DNA from: Bradysia coprophila
Lineage: Eukaryota > Arthropoda > Insecta > Diptera > Sciaridae
Assembly: GCF_014529535.1 (NCBI RefSeq)
Contig: NW_023503372.1
Span: forward strand, 2,579,772-2,643,771
Reading direction: 5' to 3'
Length of the DNA: 64,000 bases
Positions 50,579 through 62,198 of this stretch are shown piece after piece. The notes below the pieces were generated by a model. It saw nothing but the letters and a program-made list of their open reading frames with translations, did no database searches and was not told the DNA's origin. Within the stretch, counting starts at the first letter, position 1. Each line of letters starts with the position of its first letter. Made by a program: the position numbers and the translations under genes.

Positions 50579-52715
50579 AGCCCCGTACGACGTTCCTTTC
50601 AAATAAAACAAAAATTTCAAATAGCCCTAAAATTTTAATTTATTGAGTATAAATACACATAGGGCCTAGTATCGGCCTCAGTCCGAGGATCCAAATTTAT
50701 TTTTTTTTCAACTACATTCTATTCGGCCTTTGATTACCTTCCAAATGAAACAAAAAATACGAAAAACGGATGAAATTTGCTCGAGTTATATTCAAAATAC
50801 ACATAGGGCCCTAGTAGCGGCCTTAGTCCGAGGACCCAAATTTAATTTTTTTTCAACAACATTCTATTCGGCCTTTGATTACCTTCCAAATGAAACACAA
50901 ATTACGAAAAACGGATGAAATTTGCTCGAGTTATATGTAAAATACACATAGGGCCCTAGCAACGGCCTTAGTCCAAGGACCCAAATTTAATTTTTTTTTC
51001 AACAACATTCTATTCGGTGTTCGATTATCATTCAAATGAAACAAAAATTACGAAAAACGGATGAAATTTACTCGAGTTGTATGTAAAATACGCATAGGGC
51101 CCTAGTAGCGGCCTCAGTCCGAGGACCCAATTTTTTTTTTCAACAACATTCTATTCGGTGTTCGATTATCTTTCAAATGAAACAAAAATTACGAAGAACG
51201 GATGAAATTTACTCGAGTTGTATGTAAAATACGCATAGGGCCCTAGTAGCGGCCTTAGTCCGAGGACCCAAATTTAATTTTTTTTTTCAACAACATTCTA
51301 TTCGGCCTTTGATTACCTTCCAAATGAAACAAAAATTACGAAAAACGGATGAAATTTGCTCGAGTTATATGTAAAATACACATAGGGCCCTAGTAGCGGC
51401 CTTAGTCCGAGGACCCAAATTTAATTTTTTTTCAACAACATTCTATTCGGCCTTTGATTACCTTCCAAATGAAACAAAAATTACGAAAAACGGATGAAAT
51501 TTGCTCGAGTTATATGTAAAATACACATAGGGCCCTAGTAGCGGCCTTAGTCCAAGGACCCAAATTTAATTTTTTTTTTCAACAACATTCTATTCGGTGT
51601 TCGATTATCTTTCAAATGAAACAAAAATTACGAAAAACGGATGAAATTTACTCGAGTTGTATGTAAAATACGCATAGGGCCCTAGTAGCGGCCTTAGTCC
51701 GAGGACCCAAATTTAATTTTTTTTCAACAACATTCTATTCGGCCTTTGATTACCTTCCAAATGACACAAAAATTACGAACAACGAATGAAATTTACTCGA
51801 GTTCAATGTAAAATACACTTAGGGCCCTAGTAGCGGCCTTAGTCCAAGGACCCAAATTTAATTTTTTTTTCAACAACATTCTATTCGGTGTTCGATTATC
51901 TTTCAAATGAAACAAAAATTACGAAAAACGGATGAAATTTACTCGAGTTGTATGTAAAATACGCATAGGGCCCTAGTAGCGGCCTTAGTCCGAGGACCCA
52001 AATTTAATTTTTTTTCAACAACATTCTATTCGGCCTTTGATTACCTTCCAAATGACACAAAAATTACGAACAACGAATGAAATTTACTCGAGTTCAATGT
52101 AAAATACACTTAGGGCCCTAGTAGTGGCCTTAGTCCAAGGACCCTAATTTAATTTTTTTTTCAACAACTTTCTATTCGGCGTTCGATTACCTTCCAAATG
52201 AAACAAAAATTACGAAAAACGGATGAAATTTACTTGAGTTCTATGTAAAATACACATAGGGCCCTAGTAGCTTTTCACTTCTAAGGCCCTAACTCACGGT
52301 CCACTCACCCGATTTTAAAAAACTTTTTTTTCCTGGATTGGTATTGACAATACCTATCATTTGCCGTGTCATTTACATTTCCATCGTTTATTTTGCCATA
52401 AATATCACCAAAAGACCTTAAATCACTTAGGTGGCCCTAACTCACGAAGGGCCGACCCGAATATGCCCATCTTCGAACTTAGCCTCACTATTTTGACTAT
52501 CTTTCAGGAGAAAAAATTTTTGAAATCGGATTTGATTTACTCAAGATATCGACGTGACAGACAGACGGACAGACGGACAGACGGCCCAAATTTTTATTGC
52601 GGATTCGTCATCTATGAACATAGGCAAACACTTTGCCCTTACCGTCTGCTTCGAATTCCATCAATTACACACGGCATCGTAATCCTATAAGCCCCTTCGT
52701 ACTTCGTACGGGGCT
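50579..52715. mobile_element. Large repeat element with AGCCCCGTACGA ends, containing a tandem array
   Basis: The right end (to 52715), read on the minus strand, is AGCCCCGTACGAAGTACG. A matching left end AGCCCCGTACGACG lies at 50579, and a second AGCCCCGTAC lies at 50425, so the true left border could be either. The inside is mostly the 145-bp array, then a segment (52270-52700) with ACAGACGGACAGACGGACAG that is homologous to the inverse of 1718-1950. No transposase or reverse transcriptase frame. The termini suggest a non-autonomous DNA transposon that carries a satellite-like core. Confidence 0.6.
50660..52259. repeat. Tandem array, 145-146 bp unit, about 11 copies
   Basis: The anchor word GGGCCCTAG occurs at about 50660 (variant), 50806, 50951, 51097, 51238, 51385, 51530, 51677, 51822, 51968, 52112 and 52259. 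Each unit reads GGCCTTAGTCCGAGGACCC, a T-tract, CAACAACATTCTATTCGG, then either CCTTTGATTACCTTCC (type A) or TGTTCGATTATCTTTC (type B), then ACGGATGAAATTTRCTCGAG. The pair starting at 51530 (B then A variant with TTCAATG) repeats at 51822, a 291-bp dimer. Units are over 85-90% alike by eye. Confidence 0.92.
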
Positions 52716-52964
52716 AAAAAGTCTCAGCGGTCATCGATATGACCAGTTCGGGCCTGAATAGTCTGATCAAATTCTTTGTACAACTGGATCATTCAGGATG
52801 TTGTATCATAACAAATAATTATTCGACCATACAATGCTAAACACCAATTTGTCTTTTATGACATACGTGAAGAAAATTGAAATTTTTCATGATGACGACA
52901 GGAGGAATTGTGTGAGTTTTGAAAACAGCTGTTCTGTTCTAATAGCACCTGACCATGCCTTAAT

Positions 52965-53157
52965 CGTCTGTAAATGGTAAGCGTTTCGTGTTTTTTCGAT
53001 GCAATCTTTAAATCTATTACTTCGTTTACTGAAAGTCTCGGATGATGTTTTGTCGGAAAAATCTTTTACTTCGTTAGTTTTAACACATATTTTCCTATAA
53101 AGAACATATTAATCGATTGTCTTCATTTATTTGTGTCGTTACTGTCGATAACAGATT
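52965..53157 (+). repeat. TTACTTC-family interspersed repeat, full length
   Basis: CGTCTGTAAATGGTAAGCG, TTTAAATCTATTACTTCGTT, AAAAATCTTTTACTTCGTTA, GTTTTAACACATATTTTCCT, TTGTGTCGTTACTGTCGATA and ACAGATT. Both internal blocks are intact and about 50 bases apart. Confidence 0.8.
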
Positions 53158-54292
53158 TTACTTTATTTGTTAGCAGAGTCTTGTGTTTCTATATGAATCA
53201 TATGGAAAGCTTCAAGTGGATGATCCTGTAAAAATCCAATTGTTCGGTAATTTTTTCCAATGATTTTTCTAATAGGATCCGAAACTTGGCTCTAAATTTC
53301 GTAAAATTCTTATAGGCAATTTGTATTTTTATTAAATGTCTGTTCATGTCTGTTCTGAATACAACAACTAACAAGCCACCCACATAAAGTCCCAAAAACC
53401 AATTAGAGGAACAATGGTTTGGCTGGGTAAAAAAAGCATTAATCTTTGAAAGGCGTCTCGACTAAAAAATAAATTTTGTTTTAAATGCCCGCCATCGGTG
53501 TTAATCTATCATTATGACTATGAATATTATTTGCCTTTCATCTGACTCATTTTTCACTAAAATATAAAACCATTTTTCAGTTTCTGTTTTAATAAAACAT
53601 TTACCTGAAAATATGTCATCCAACAATAAGCTTCTTGTGGTGGATGGTGATGCAATGAGAGAAAAAATTGGCATAACAAAGTAAAGTATAACAGAAAACG
53701 TAAACATTCAGTGAAGTAACAAATTCTAAATTTATTCTAATAAACTGATTCAGCATCACAATTGAAGTTGAAAACAGAAATAACGAAACTTCTCTACAGG
53801 TACCTACCTACCTACATTGGTTAACATCGTGTTTGATGAATACATTTCTTTCGTTTCGTTTGTCAAATAATATTTCAGCAAACTTTTGTTTCAGACCAAA
53901 TTGATCAGTTTTGATAAAACGGTTCAACATTTTCGATAAAACAATTTTATCTGCTCTGCGAAATTCAAATTGAATTCTTTTCGGTATTATGTGACTCAGC
54001 ACAAAAAATTCGACTTTTTTTTACGTCCAAAATGGATGTAAATCGACGAAGCAAATCGAACTGTTGTTGGCTGGAAAATATTTTTCATAGTAGATTACTG
54101 GGCAAGATCGACAGTAAACCACATTAGGGTATAACTGCCTTCTGGTACAAAATCGTAATTGAATTGAACAAAGGGAAACCAACTAGTATTTATGTATTGT
54201 GATACACACGACATAAGTTCATTGATTATCGACCTTCAAGTAGTGGTGCCCCTAACCTCTCTGCACACTCTACCTGTCTGACTGATCAAGCA

Positions 54293-54564
54293 CTGGAATT
54301 TTATGCTTGGACTCATCCTCATTATTCTGACTTTATAGCAGGACGAGCGTCATTGTCGAAATCTATCGAAATACTTCACAGGAGAATCGACTTTGCGTTT
54401 TGTCATAGCACTGCTCCTAGCAGCTACACTCTAACTGTATTTCATTGAAATTTCATTGTAATCGACCAATGGTACAAAACTTTATTTTACTTGGAAAACA
54501 TACTAATTCCAGGGGTGGCGTTATCTAATATGCAGAACAAACACCAAAACAAAGAAACAGAGCA
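54293..54564 (+). repeat. Tandem duplication, unit 1 (272 bp)
   Basis: Starts CTGGAATTTTATGCTTGGAC and ends AACAAAGAAACAGAGCA. It is followed 280 bases later by an almost identical copy (54573-54844) with only about three or four substitutions (for example CAGCTAC/CTGCTAC, GTAATCG/GTAAGCG). No coding potential. Confidence 0.9.
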
Positions 54565-54572
54565 CTGGAGCG

Positions 54573-54844
54573 CTGGAATTTTATGCTTGGACTCATCCTC
54601 ATTATTCTGACTTTATAGCAGGACGAGCGTCATTGTCGAAATCTATCGAAATACTTCACAGGAGAATCGACTTTGCGTTTTGTCATAGCACTGCTCCTAG
54701 CTGCTACACTCTAACTGTATTTCATTGAAATTTCATTGTAAGCGACCAATGGTACAAAACTTTATTTTACTTGGAAAACATACTAATTCCAGGGGTGGCG
54801 TTATCTAATATGCAGAACAAACACCAAAACAAACAAACAGAGCA
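54573..54844 (+). repeat. Tandem duplication, unit 2 (272 bp)
   Basis: Second copy of 54293-54564, separated by the 8 bases CTGGAGCG. The near identity points to a very recent duplication or to an assembly artefact. Confidence 0.9.
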
Positions 54845-55114
54845 TAATTACTCTTCACTTTCCCATGGATCGCGTGAAGCAAAAGTTGAGATAAAATGCT
54901 CTTTCGACCTCCGAATACAGTGGCGGTCAGAGGTTAACGTGGTCTAACCACCTTCAGTCGTTTCAGTCGTTTCTTCTAACAAACACCACTCGATACCATT
55001 TTCAATCTACAGATAAACTCGAAACAGCCTATGTAGCCCCTGCTGCAGTAACGTTAAATTTATGCAGACGGGAAATAATAACAATCGATTTTGTTCATTC
55101 TTTTGATCAACGTT

Positions 55115-55232
55115 TTTAACAGATTGATACAAAGTCTATGACTTCAATAGTTTCAACACACAACTTACTATATAAGATCCCATTTAGCAACTGCTGATTA
55201 CTTATTTCTGATGTCGTGAATCGATAACAGGT
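55115..55232 (+). repeat. TTACTTC-family interspersed repeat, partial
   Basis: AAAGTCTATGACTTCAATAG, TTTCAACACACAACTTACTA and ATATAAGATCCCATTTAG, ending GTGAATCGATAACAGGTGAT. Confidence 0.6.
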
Positions 55233-55366
55233 GATAACAAGGTTTGGTTGTAATACGAAGATCTTTAGATAACTCTTATTTTTTATAGTTATCAAGTTAT
55301 CAAACTAAAAAAGAATCGTTCATTTGCATCGTCCACGTCCATAGACAGCTATATCAATGGACAGTA

Positions 55367-55490
55367 ATCAAATCTATTACTTCATTTGATCTAAGCATTT
55401 TCTACAGAGTGAAAGAAAAACTGTCGCTTCAGTTGCTTTACCATGTACTTTGCTCACTGCTAATTTTTGTCGTTGCTAATGTTAACGGAT
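55367..55490 (+). repeat. TTACTTC-family interspersed repeat, partial
   Basis: CAAATCTATTACTTCATTTG then a body with TTTGCTCACTGCTAATTTTT and end TGTCGTTGCTAATGTTAACG. It lies 135 bases after the previous copy in the same orientation. Confidence 0.55.
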
Positions 55491-57971
55491 GTCATTTGGG
55501 GCTAACCATCAAATGTACTCGGAATTTTTTGTAATTAAATTGTACTCGGAAATGCTCTTTACTCAACCGTTGGAGGCCTTTCACAAAGTACTTACGCATC
55601 TACGAGTGACCGAATCAAAGCAAAAATTTTAAAAACAATTTCCATTCAAAACAGCTAACATATCATGAGGTCCCAAACGCGCCTTCTTCTGCGTGCGGAC
55701 TTTGTGAATGGCCTCTCATTTCCTATACTCCTTTTTTTGATGAATTAATGCTATATTCGTATCTGACGATACTTAGATACACCACACTTAATGGTCATTG
55801 CACGACTATATAAAGCTTAACTGCACCTACTTAAAATGTGCACTGAATGCACAACCTTCCTGCAATTCATTCACTCGGTTCTATGTGTGTTGCATACTTG
55901 CACATCGACTTAATTGTAAACATTTTACTGTTATTGCTAATAAAAATGCAATCAATCAGTTACAACTGAGAAAAGTAGCTGAAAGCAGCACTTCGACAGG
56001 TGGCATCGTACACCACGTCCGTTTTAACACACCGACTGACGATGTCTGTATGAGTGTTCGAAAATGTTCTAACATTTACAGGCGATACCTGTTCTTTCTT
56101 GAAGCAACTCGTTTACATTATTAAACAACAACAAAAAAAAGAGTTACTGTCGTCAGTCGCTTGTTGTACTCATTGGCATATCTCACACGTAATAGATAAA
56201 AGTTGAAAAATCTCTAACAACCAAATAGAGACTGGAATAATGTTTCGAATCAACGAAAGATAAGCTAATGAACGAACGAAAAAGCGAATTAATTTCATTC
56301 TGAAAGTCACACACAATTCTATAGTTTTCTCTTCTCTTCACATTTGTAAAATATATAAATATTGTGAATATATTACACAGAATCCACGATCAAGTTCAAA
56401 AACTAGTATTTTTTATTGAAATTTTATCACATATACAGTTATATACGTGATGTGGTAATTCTCGGTGCTTCTTGTGTGATGATGATGGTATAACAATATA
56501 AAAATGGGCCTACCTTTTAGCCGGAAAAACGATCTATATGTTGTATAGCTCTCGGAAACAATTCGATGAAAATTAACAAAAAAAAATGTAATCCAAATGT
56601 TGAGCGATGCAATTACTAGACAAACATTGTTAGACCATCGGAGGTAATTTAATCGGCTTATTGTTAGTTTGCAGAGCGCGTTAACCTTATAATTAACACC
56701 TAATGTTTCATATATAGAAAACCGAAGATGATTCTTGTTTTATGAACTTGTACACGTAATCAAAATCTTATGATATTCCGTCTTCAATTGACTTCGCTTT
56801 ATCCGATTAATTAATTGGCTTGAATCGAACCGATTCCACAAAATAATCGAAAAATAAATTGTTATTTGAGTGAACTAAATTAGGATTTTAAAGTATAAAA
56901 CATTCAAAGAAAAATATTAATTTTTAACACAAAGATAGACCTCCGTACTCTGCGCGATGATCAACCCGCGGCGACTCACACAAAACTGGACGGGTAATTT
57001 GAACTTTTGAGGAATCCCGTACATATAGCGGCCTGCGTGCCATATCATCACATATGTGCGATATAAAAACGATTTTTTTATTTACCATACTCAGACAACT
57101 ATTACGAACACAGCCATCATCAAGTTCAGTACACACCTTTGGCTTTGCATAAATGGTTTACGTTTTTACCTGTAAGCGTATCGGTTAAGCTCTCTGCTTC
57201 GCTGGTATTGTTGTTTCATTGTAAATAATTGAGAGAATGTATGTGTGTGTTTGAGCATACAGGTAAGAAGAACGTTGATAGTATGTGTGTTAATTCAATT
57301 TGTTTTGTTGCTACACAGGTGTATTTGCAACAGTCATAACATTTTAGTTGGTTACACTGTTGAAAATATTTTATTTTTTGTTAGAAATCGTTGCATTTCC
57401 ATTTTAAAAATCAATGGCCATTTGACTTTTTTGTTAAGCTATAGAAGAATTATATTCGATCAACTGATTTAAGAACATGATTTGTCGGTTTCCAAATATG
57501 ACACGTTCAAATGATCATCGGAAGTGCACTAACTTTTAAACTCATCGTATCTGGATCACAATAATATCCTTTCACAGATTTTACAACTATCGTTGTTGCT
57601 CGCTATGATCTACGAATTTTCAACGGATTGTAACATAGTCTTTGAACGTAGATTTTGAAAGACCCTAACAGCCAGAATAAGTTTTCATCGTAATTCTTTA
57701 TGACATGAGTAGAAGTACTCTATTTTACATAAAAATGTTTTACAGTGTTTTATAGTTGTATGACACACTGTCAAGTTTCAGTACCCTATTTAGAGTTATG
57801 TAGTAAAATGCAGGAACGGACCTTCTTAATTTTATTCGATTTAAAATTTCAGCATGAATTTGCTTCACCTATCTTTCAGCTAATCCACACAATTGGAACG
57901 TCTTAAAATGGTTTTACGTGTTACGGCATGTTTCATTTTCATTTACATTGCCTAATCACGTAAAGCATTGT

Positions 57972-58081
57972 ACTTACGAGGTTCCAAGTTGTTATTTGAC
58001 AAGTGGGGAATACAGCCCTCCCCTTCGGGTCGGGCTGTAACACCCCACATATCAAATACACAACTTGGAACCTCGGAAGTA
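57972..58081. mobile_element. Nested hairpin element
   Basis: Outer arms CTTACGAGGTTCCAAGTTG... and its complement (right arm ending CGGAAG at 58079) pair over about 35 bases. Inside, CAGCCC pairs with GGGCTG around CTCCCCTTCGGGTCG, and GTGGGG pairs with CACCCC. TACTATT follows at once. Same architecture as the hairpins at 13157, 14039 and 14815. Confidence 0.7.
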
Positions 58082-58389
58082 ATATACTATTACCACTACC
58101 ACGCGCGTGTAGCAGCTCTTTAACAGCATAAACATTATTTATTAAACAAGTATAAACAGCTTTGATTGAATGTGTGGATCACCTGAAAAACAGCTGAAGC
58201 AAATTCTCGCTGAAATTACACTGTCCCTGACTGTAAAAGATTTTATTTCAATCTTTTGAAAATACTTAAAATTGTCACATTGGATGGTCAACTTAATGGT
58301 ACACCGTCTTCACATAACAAACGGTTAATCTTCGTCACGTTTATCGATCAGTTTCGCCTCCTTTTCTTAAACAAAATATCCTGGCAGGT

Positions 58390-58960
58390 GTGATCAGATC
58401 ACTATATTCAGATGTCAGGTAAATTCAGGTCAAGTAAAAACTGATTAAATCAGGTTTAGGGTAAAAGAAGTTCAGAGAAACATGACATGTTTGGACCTTC
58501 AGTTAAGTATTGCTAGTCTCTTCGAGTTAAAAAAATTCAGTTAAACCTGTCAGGTTTCAGGTAAATTGATAAGACCAGGTTAAAGCGGCTAACTCTCACA
58601 ATGTTCACATGCAATGTAAGACGCTTTAACCTGGCTTTCAATAAGATTCGGGTCAAGACATGTTCAGGTATTTTCAGCTCAGCTTCAGGGAACCCTGACC
58701 TCTTCCTTCAATTAAGTATATTATCTAGTCTCTTCGAGTCACAAATTCTCAGGTAAACCTGTTAGCTTTCAGATCTAGGTGAGAACTGATCACTATATTC
58801 GCAAGTTTCAGGTAAACTCAAGTCAATTGAAAATTGATTAAATGACTGTCGGGTTAAAACAGGTTCGAGTATTTTCAGTTCAGGGTCAGGTAAACCTGAC
58901 CTGTTCCGACCTTTTATTTTATAATTCCTGGTCTCTTCAAGTTAAACTTCCGTTGTTGAT
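58390..58960. repeat. Degenerate CAGGTAAA / CAGGTTAAACCTG repeat region
   Basis: About 20 scattered versions of CAGGTAAA, CAGGTCAAG, CCTGTCAGGTTTCAGG and AACTGATTAAATCAGG on both strands. Two longer segments (about 58480-58580 and 58700-58790) resemble each other (TATTGCTAGTCTCTTCGAGT / TTATCTAGTCTCTTCGAGT). A weak continuation appears near 59795. Low-complexity origin; no function visible. Confidence 0.55.
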
Positions 58961-59340
58961 TTCCTTGTTTTTTCGACCATTAAGTTGAACGTAAAACGGA
59001 TGATTTCCAAAATGACCGAATCTATGGAATTAAACAAGTTTTACCACACGATGGTCAAATAAGCAAGGAAAACAACAGCAGAAGTTTCATTATTTCCTAA
59101 GGTTTTATTAGAAAGGAGTTGTGGTGATGAAAATTAGGAACACTATTTACGCTTACTTAGAATATTATTTGAAGATTACGCACATCTTGCCATAATTGTT
59201 ATCGAGACGTGTGGGCATTGCTGGTCGAGCCGAAGGCAAGAACCGTAATAAACACACGTCAAGATGAAATGTGGCGAAGAAAAACAGTCAAATATTTCTA
59301 CAGCTTACTTATCATAAGAAATTTTTACTTTGGAATTGAA

Positions 59341-59431
59341 AGATCTATTACTTCATTGGTAACAGCAATCATTTTGTTATATAATACGACATCAACTTAT
59401 TTCATTTCTTCGTCGTCGCTATCGTTAACAA
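59341..59431 (+). repeat. TTACTTC-family interspersed repeat, partial
   Basis: AGATCTATTACTTCATTGG, TTATATAATACGACATCAAC, CATTTCTTCGTCGTCGCTAT and CGTTAACAAATGACC. One internal block only. Confidence 0.55.
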
Positions 59432-59962
59432 ATGACCTAACCGACAGAAAAACATGGACTGAATCATCAATTGGTTTAGCAAATACAAGTGAAGTTCAGG
59501 TCAGGTCCATCAGTTTGCCAATGAATTAAATAACCACGCATGGCCGATTCTTCAAAATTTGTCTATTTATCTTGAATGCATTCATTATTTATGTCAAAAT
59601 TATATGCAATTGAGTTCGCTTTAGTCCGTTTTCAAAATCGTTATGTCCTACGCGGTGACATTAATCCATACCTGGTAATTTACATTCATTGCATCTTACC
59701 CGAAAAATTGATGTTATCATCAAACCTCAAATGATATATCCCGCGTGTAAGTTCATATGAACCGGAAACTGATCTCATTTATACTAGGTTTTCTCATTTT
59801 AGGATAAATCAGGTCGAACCCGACATGTTCTGAAGTTTATATCTAAATTTTTACACTGGGTCCGGGCACTTGATTTGGTTTGAATAAAAAAAAAACGACA
59901 AACAATTTTCAGTATTAACCTCTATTTGTAACCAAATCATATTTTCCACTTAGAACTAAAGT

Positions 59963-59968
59963 TTTATT
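59963..59968 (-). terminator. Polyadenylation signal of the chitin-binding gene
   Basis: TTTATT on the plus strand (AATAAA on the minus strand), 73 bases after the stop codon at 60041. Confidence 0.6.
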
Positions 59969-60040
59969 ATCGAATCTAGTTTCGTAAAACGGTTCAAACA
60001 ATTTATCAGGTAAAGAACTTAGCACTAAAAAATTTCTCTT

Positions 60041-62198
60041 TTACTCTAAACAAGCGTTACTGTCCGGAATCACATCAGTACAATATTTCGGACAAGTGTA
60101 TTGCTCTTCGGGCACACATATTTCACCGTTAAATAACAATCCGTCGGCACAGGTCAGCACACTTTTATTGTTCGCAATGCAAAAGTGATATTGTCGACAA
60201 CCAGAATCAAGGTCGGCATAGAACCCGTTCGCTTTGCATTGCTTATGGCACATTGTACGTGGAACACAGTTCTGTAGGTCTTCATCGCCGAACCGGGGAC
60301 ACGTGAATTCATTGACGGGCACACATTTATGACCGTTAAACACTTTGCTGCCGCGGCACGTTAATGTGGTGACCACTTCTTGTTTCAAGCAGAAAAAGTA
60401 TTTCCTGCAATTTGACTCGATGTGTTGATAGTATCCGTCTGTTTTACCCACACATTCGTTCATATCTTGACAGTCGTCATCGGACTTTCGTGGAACACAC
60501 GTTGTCCCATCGAACATTTCGTCATCTTTACATAGATATCGATACTTATGACCTCTTGAACAGTAGAAATAAGCACGACAGCCGGCACTCTCGTCTTTAT
60601 AGTATCCGTCCGCTTTCGATGCACAGCTGTTCCGACTATGGCTAGGACAAGTATACAAATCTGATCGAACACAATTTTCTCCATCAAACACTTTTCCGTT
60701 GGGGCATTCGAAATTGGTCCTGTTTCCATTGTAGCAAAAGAAATATTTTTGACAGGACGATTCAATGGTTTTGTCTTGATAGTAGCCCATCTCAAGTTGA
60801 ACGCACTCACTGGAGGCAATGGGCTCTTGGCATTTCCGCTTATTCAAGGCTTTTTCGTATACACAACGGCGGCTGTGTGGGTCAAAATAGTAATTTTGTG
60901 AACATTCTGAACTTTCGACCCTTTTGCCCTGAGCGCATTTTACATAAGTGCTGCAACCCCTTCGAGGATCGCTGTACAATCCATTTGTTTTTCCATGGCA
61001 CATATCACGACTTGCGGCTATTTCAGCAACGGCAAACGGGCACTCATACAGCGGTTGTGGAACGCATAAATTTCCATTGAAAACCGCTTGTGACGAGCAA
61101 AATTCTCTGGATATCAATTTCTGATCGTGGCATTTTAAGTAACTTCTGCATGTAGTCGACATGGGATCGTGATTGTATCCGTTTGGCAAACCAACGCACA
61201 ATTTATCACTCGCAGCTGAACAACTTTTCACTTGGCCCGCCGGTCGACATTGTTTAACGCCATCGTCGTACTTATATCCATCGGCACATTCAGTGTCTTT
61301 AATAACTTCCTGATTGTCACAGGTAATGTACCGTGCACAATTTGTATCTGGTGCAGCGTAGATGCCATTGGACAGACCCCTGCATCTGCGGTCCCCGGAA
61401 AACGGATATGCAATAGCTGTACTTTGAGGTAGTTCGCAGGTCACGAAATCTTGTGCCGTACAGCTGTGTCCGCTGAATAATTGGCCATAGGGACAGTTGT
61501 CTATTGAAACGAGACGACCACTTTTGCATTGATATGATCGTCGACAAGCATGTGTTGTGTCAGGATAGTGTCCATCTACTTTACCGGAGCATACAGGCTC
61601 GTAACAGATACCTGTTTTGAAATGAAAAAATATTTTTTTTACAAATATGTTCAAGAGCTTGAAGTGTTAGTCGAGTGATTGTTGTCCGAAAGATCACATT
61701 TCCTGCGGAAAAACTCTACTGCTAAATGATTACGTGGTAGTAACTCTAGTGCCGCATCTAGGAAAGTCAGCCAGAAAAATTACGCAAGATTTGTTTTTTT
61801 CCTTTACCTATCATATTCCAACTCCCTGGACAATGGTCCAATTGGTCACAATGAAGATGCAGCACTGAGTAGCACAATCGATGCGAAAATCTATTATTTC
61901 TCTACTTTTCAACTTAGCAAATCTAATCCGTTTTTATTAGTCTTCAACAGTCAGCAGTAAAATCCATAGCGAATATGATCGACTGGACATTGCGTACTCA
62001 ACTATCGTAACTCACCTGGGGCCCGCGAACACGTTTGCTTATAGAAATCAAACTTTGATTCAGGCGCACATTCGTGAACGATCTTCGTTTTTTGTGCATT
62101 ACATCTGTAGTAAGAACTGCAGCGTTTGTCGGGCACTGCATAGAAGAAATCATCCTGATTTGAACATTGAAAGTCTATCGCATGGCATAATGAGAGCG
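60041..62198 (-). CDS. Multi-domain peritrophin-A (ChtBD2/CBM14) chitin-binding protein
   Basis: Exons 62198-62016 and 61611-60041 are firm (acceptor TTACAG|CG, donor CAG|GTGAG, acceptor AACAG|GT, phase 1 at the join). They encode about nine chitin-binding type 2 domains in a row, each with the six-cysteine pattern and aromatic core, for example CVGKTDGYYQHIESNCRKYF and CKANGFYADLDSGCRQYHFC. Such proteins line the midgut peritrophic matrix or cuticle/tracheal chitin outside the cell. A signal peptide is expected but not found: the only frame-compatible upstream exon I see (62403-62361, MYLQCWANFNTNDV) has none, so the true first exon is probably missed or further right. If that exon is used the total is 1797 nt, 598 aa. 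The 183-nt exon encodes one domain; the other eight share one long exon. Intron 61612-62015 holds no feature. Confidence 0.9.

Larger units (their letters stand above)
52716..60040. other. Long intergenic region, no gene recognised
   Basis: Contains TTACTTC-family copies, a recent 272-bp tandem duplication, a nested hairpin (57972-58081) and a CAGGTAAA-type low-complexity region (58390-58960). A 108-codon frame at 55798-56124 begins shortly after TATATAAAGC but shows no domain, signal peptide or splice context. It is left unannotated. Confidence 0.4.

Noticed and set aside
50660..52259. CRISPR-like regular spacing
   Set aside because: Units are 145-bp head-to-tail repeats without unique spacers, in a eukaryotic genome. 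A satellite-type array.
52361..52690. 109-codon frame with a DRQTDRRTDG stretch
   Set aside because: The stretch is the translation of the ACAGACGG simple repeat within a mobile element that recurs at 1750-1880.
55798..56124. 108-codon open frame with TATATAAAG just at its start
   Set aside because: No domain, and the composition looks like translated intergenic DNA. The TATA-like word is common in AT-rich sequence.
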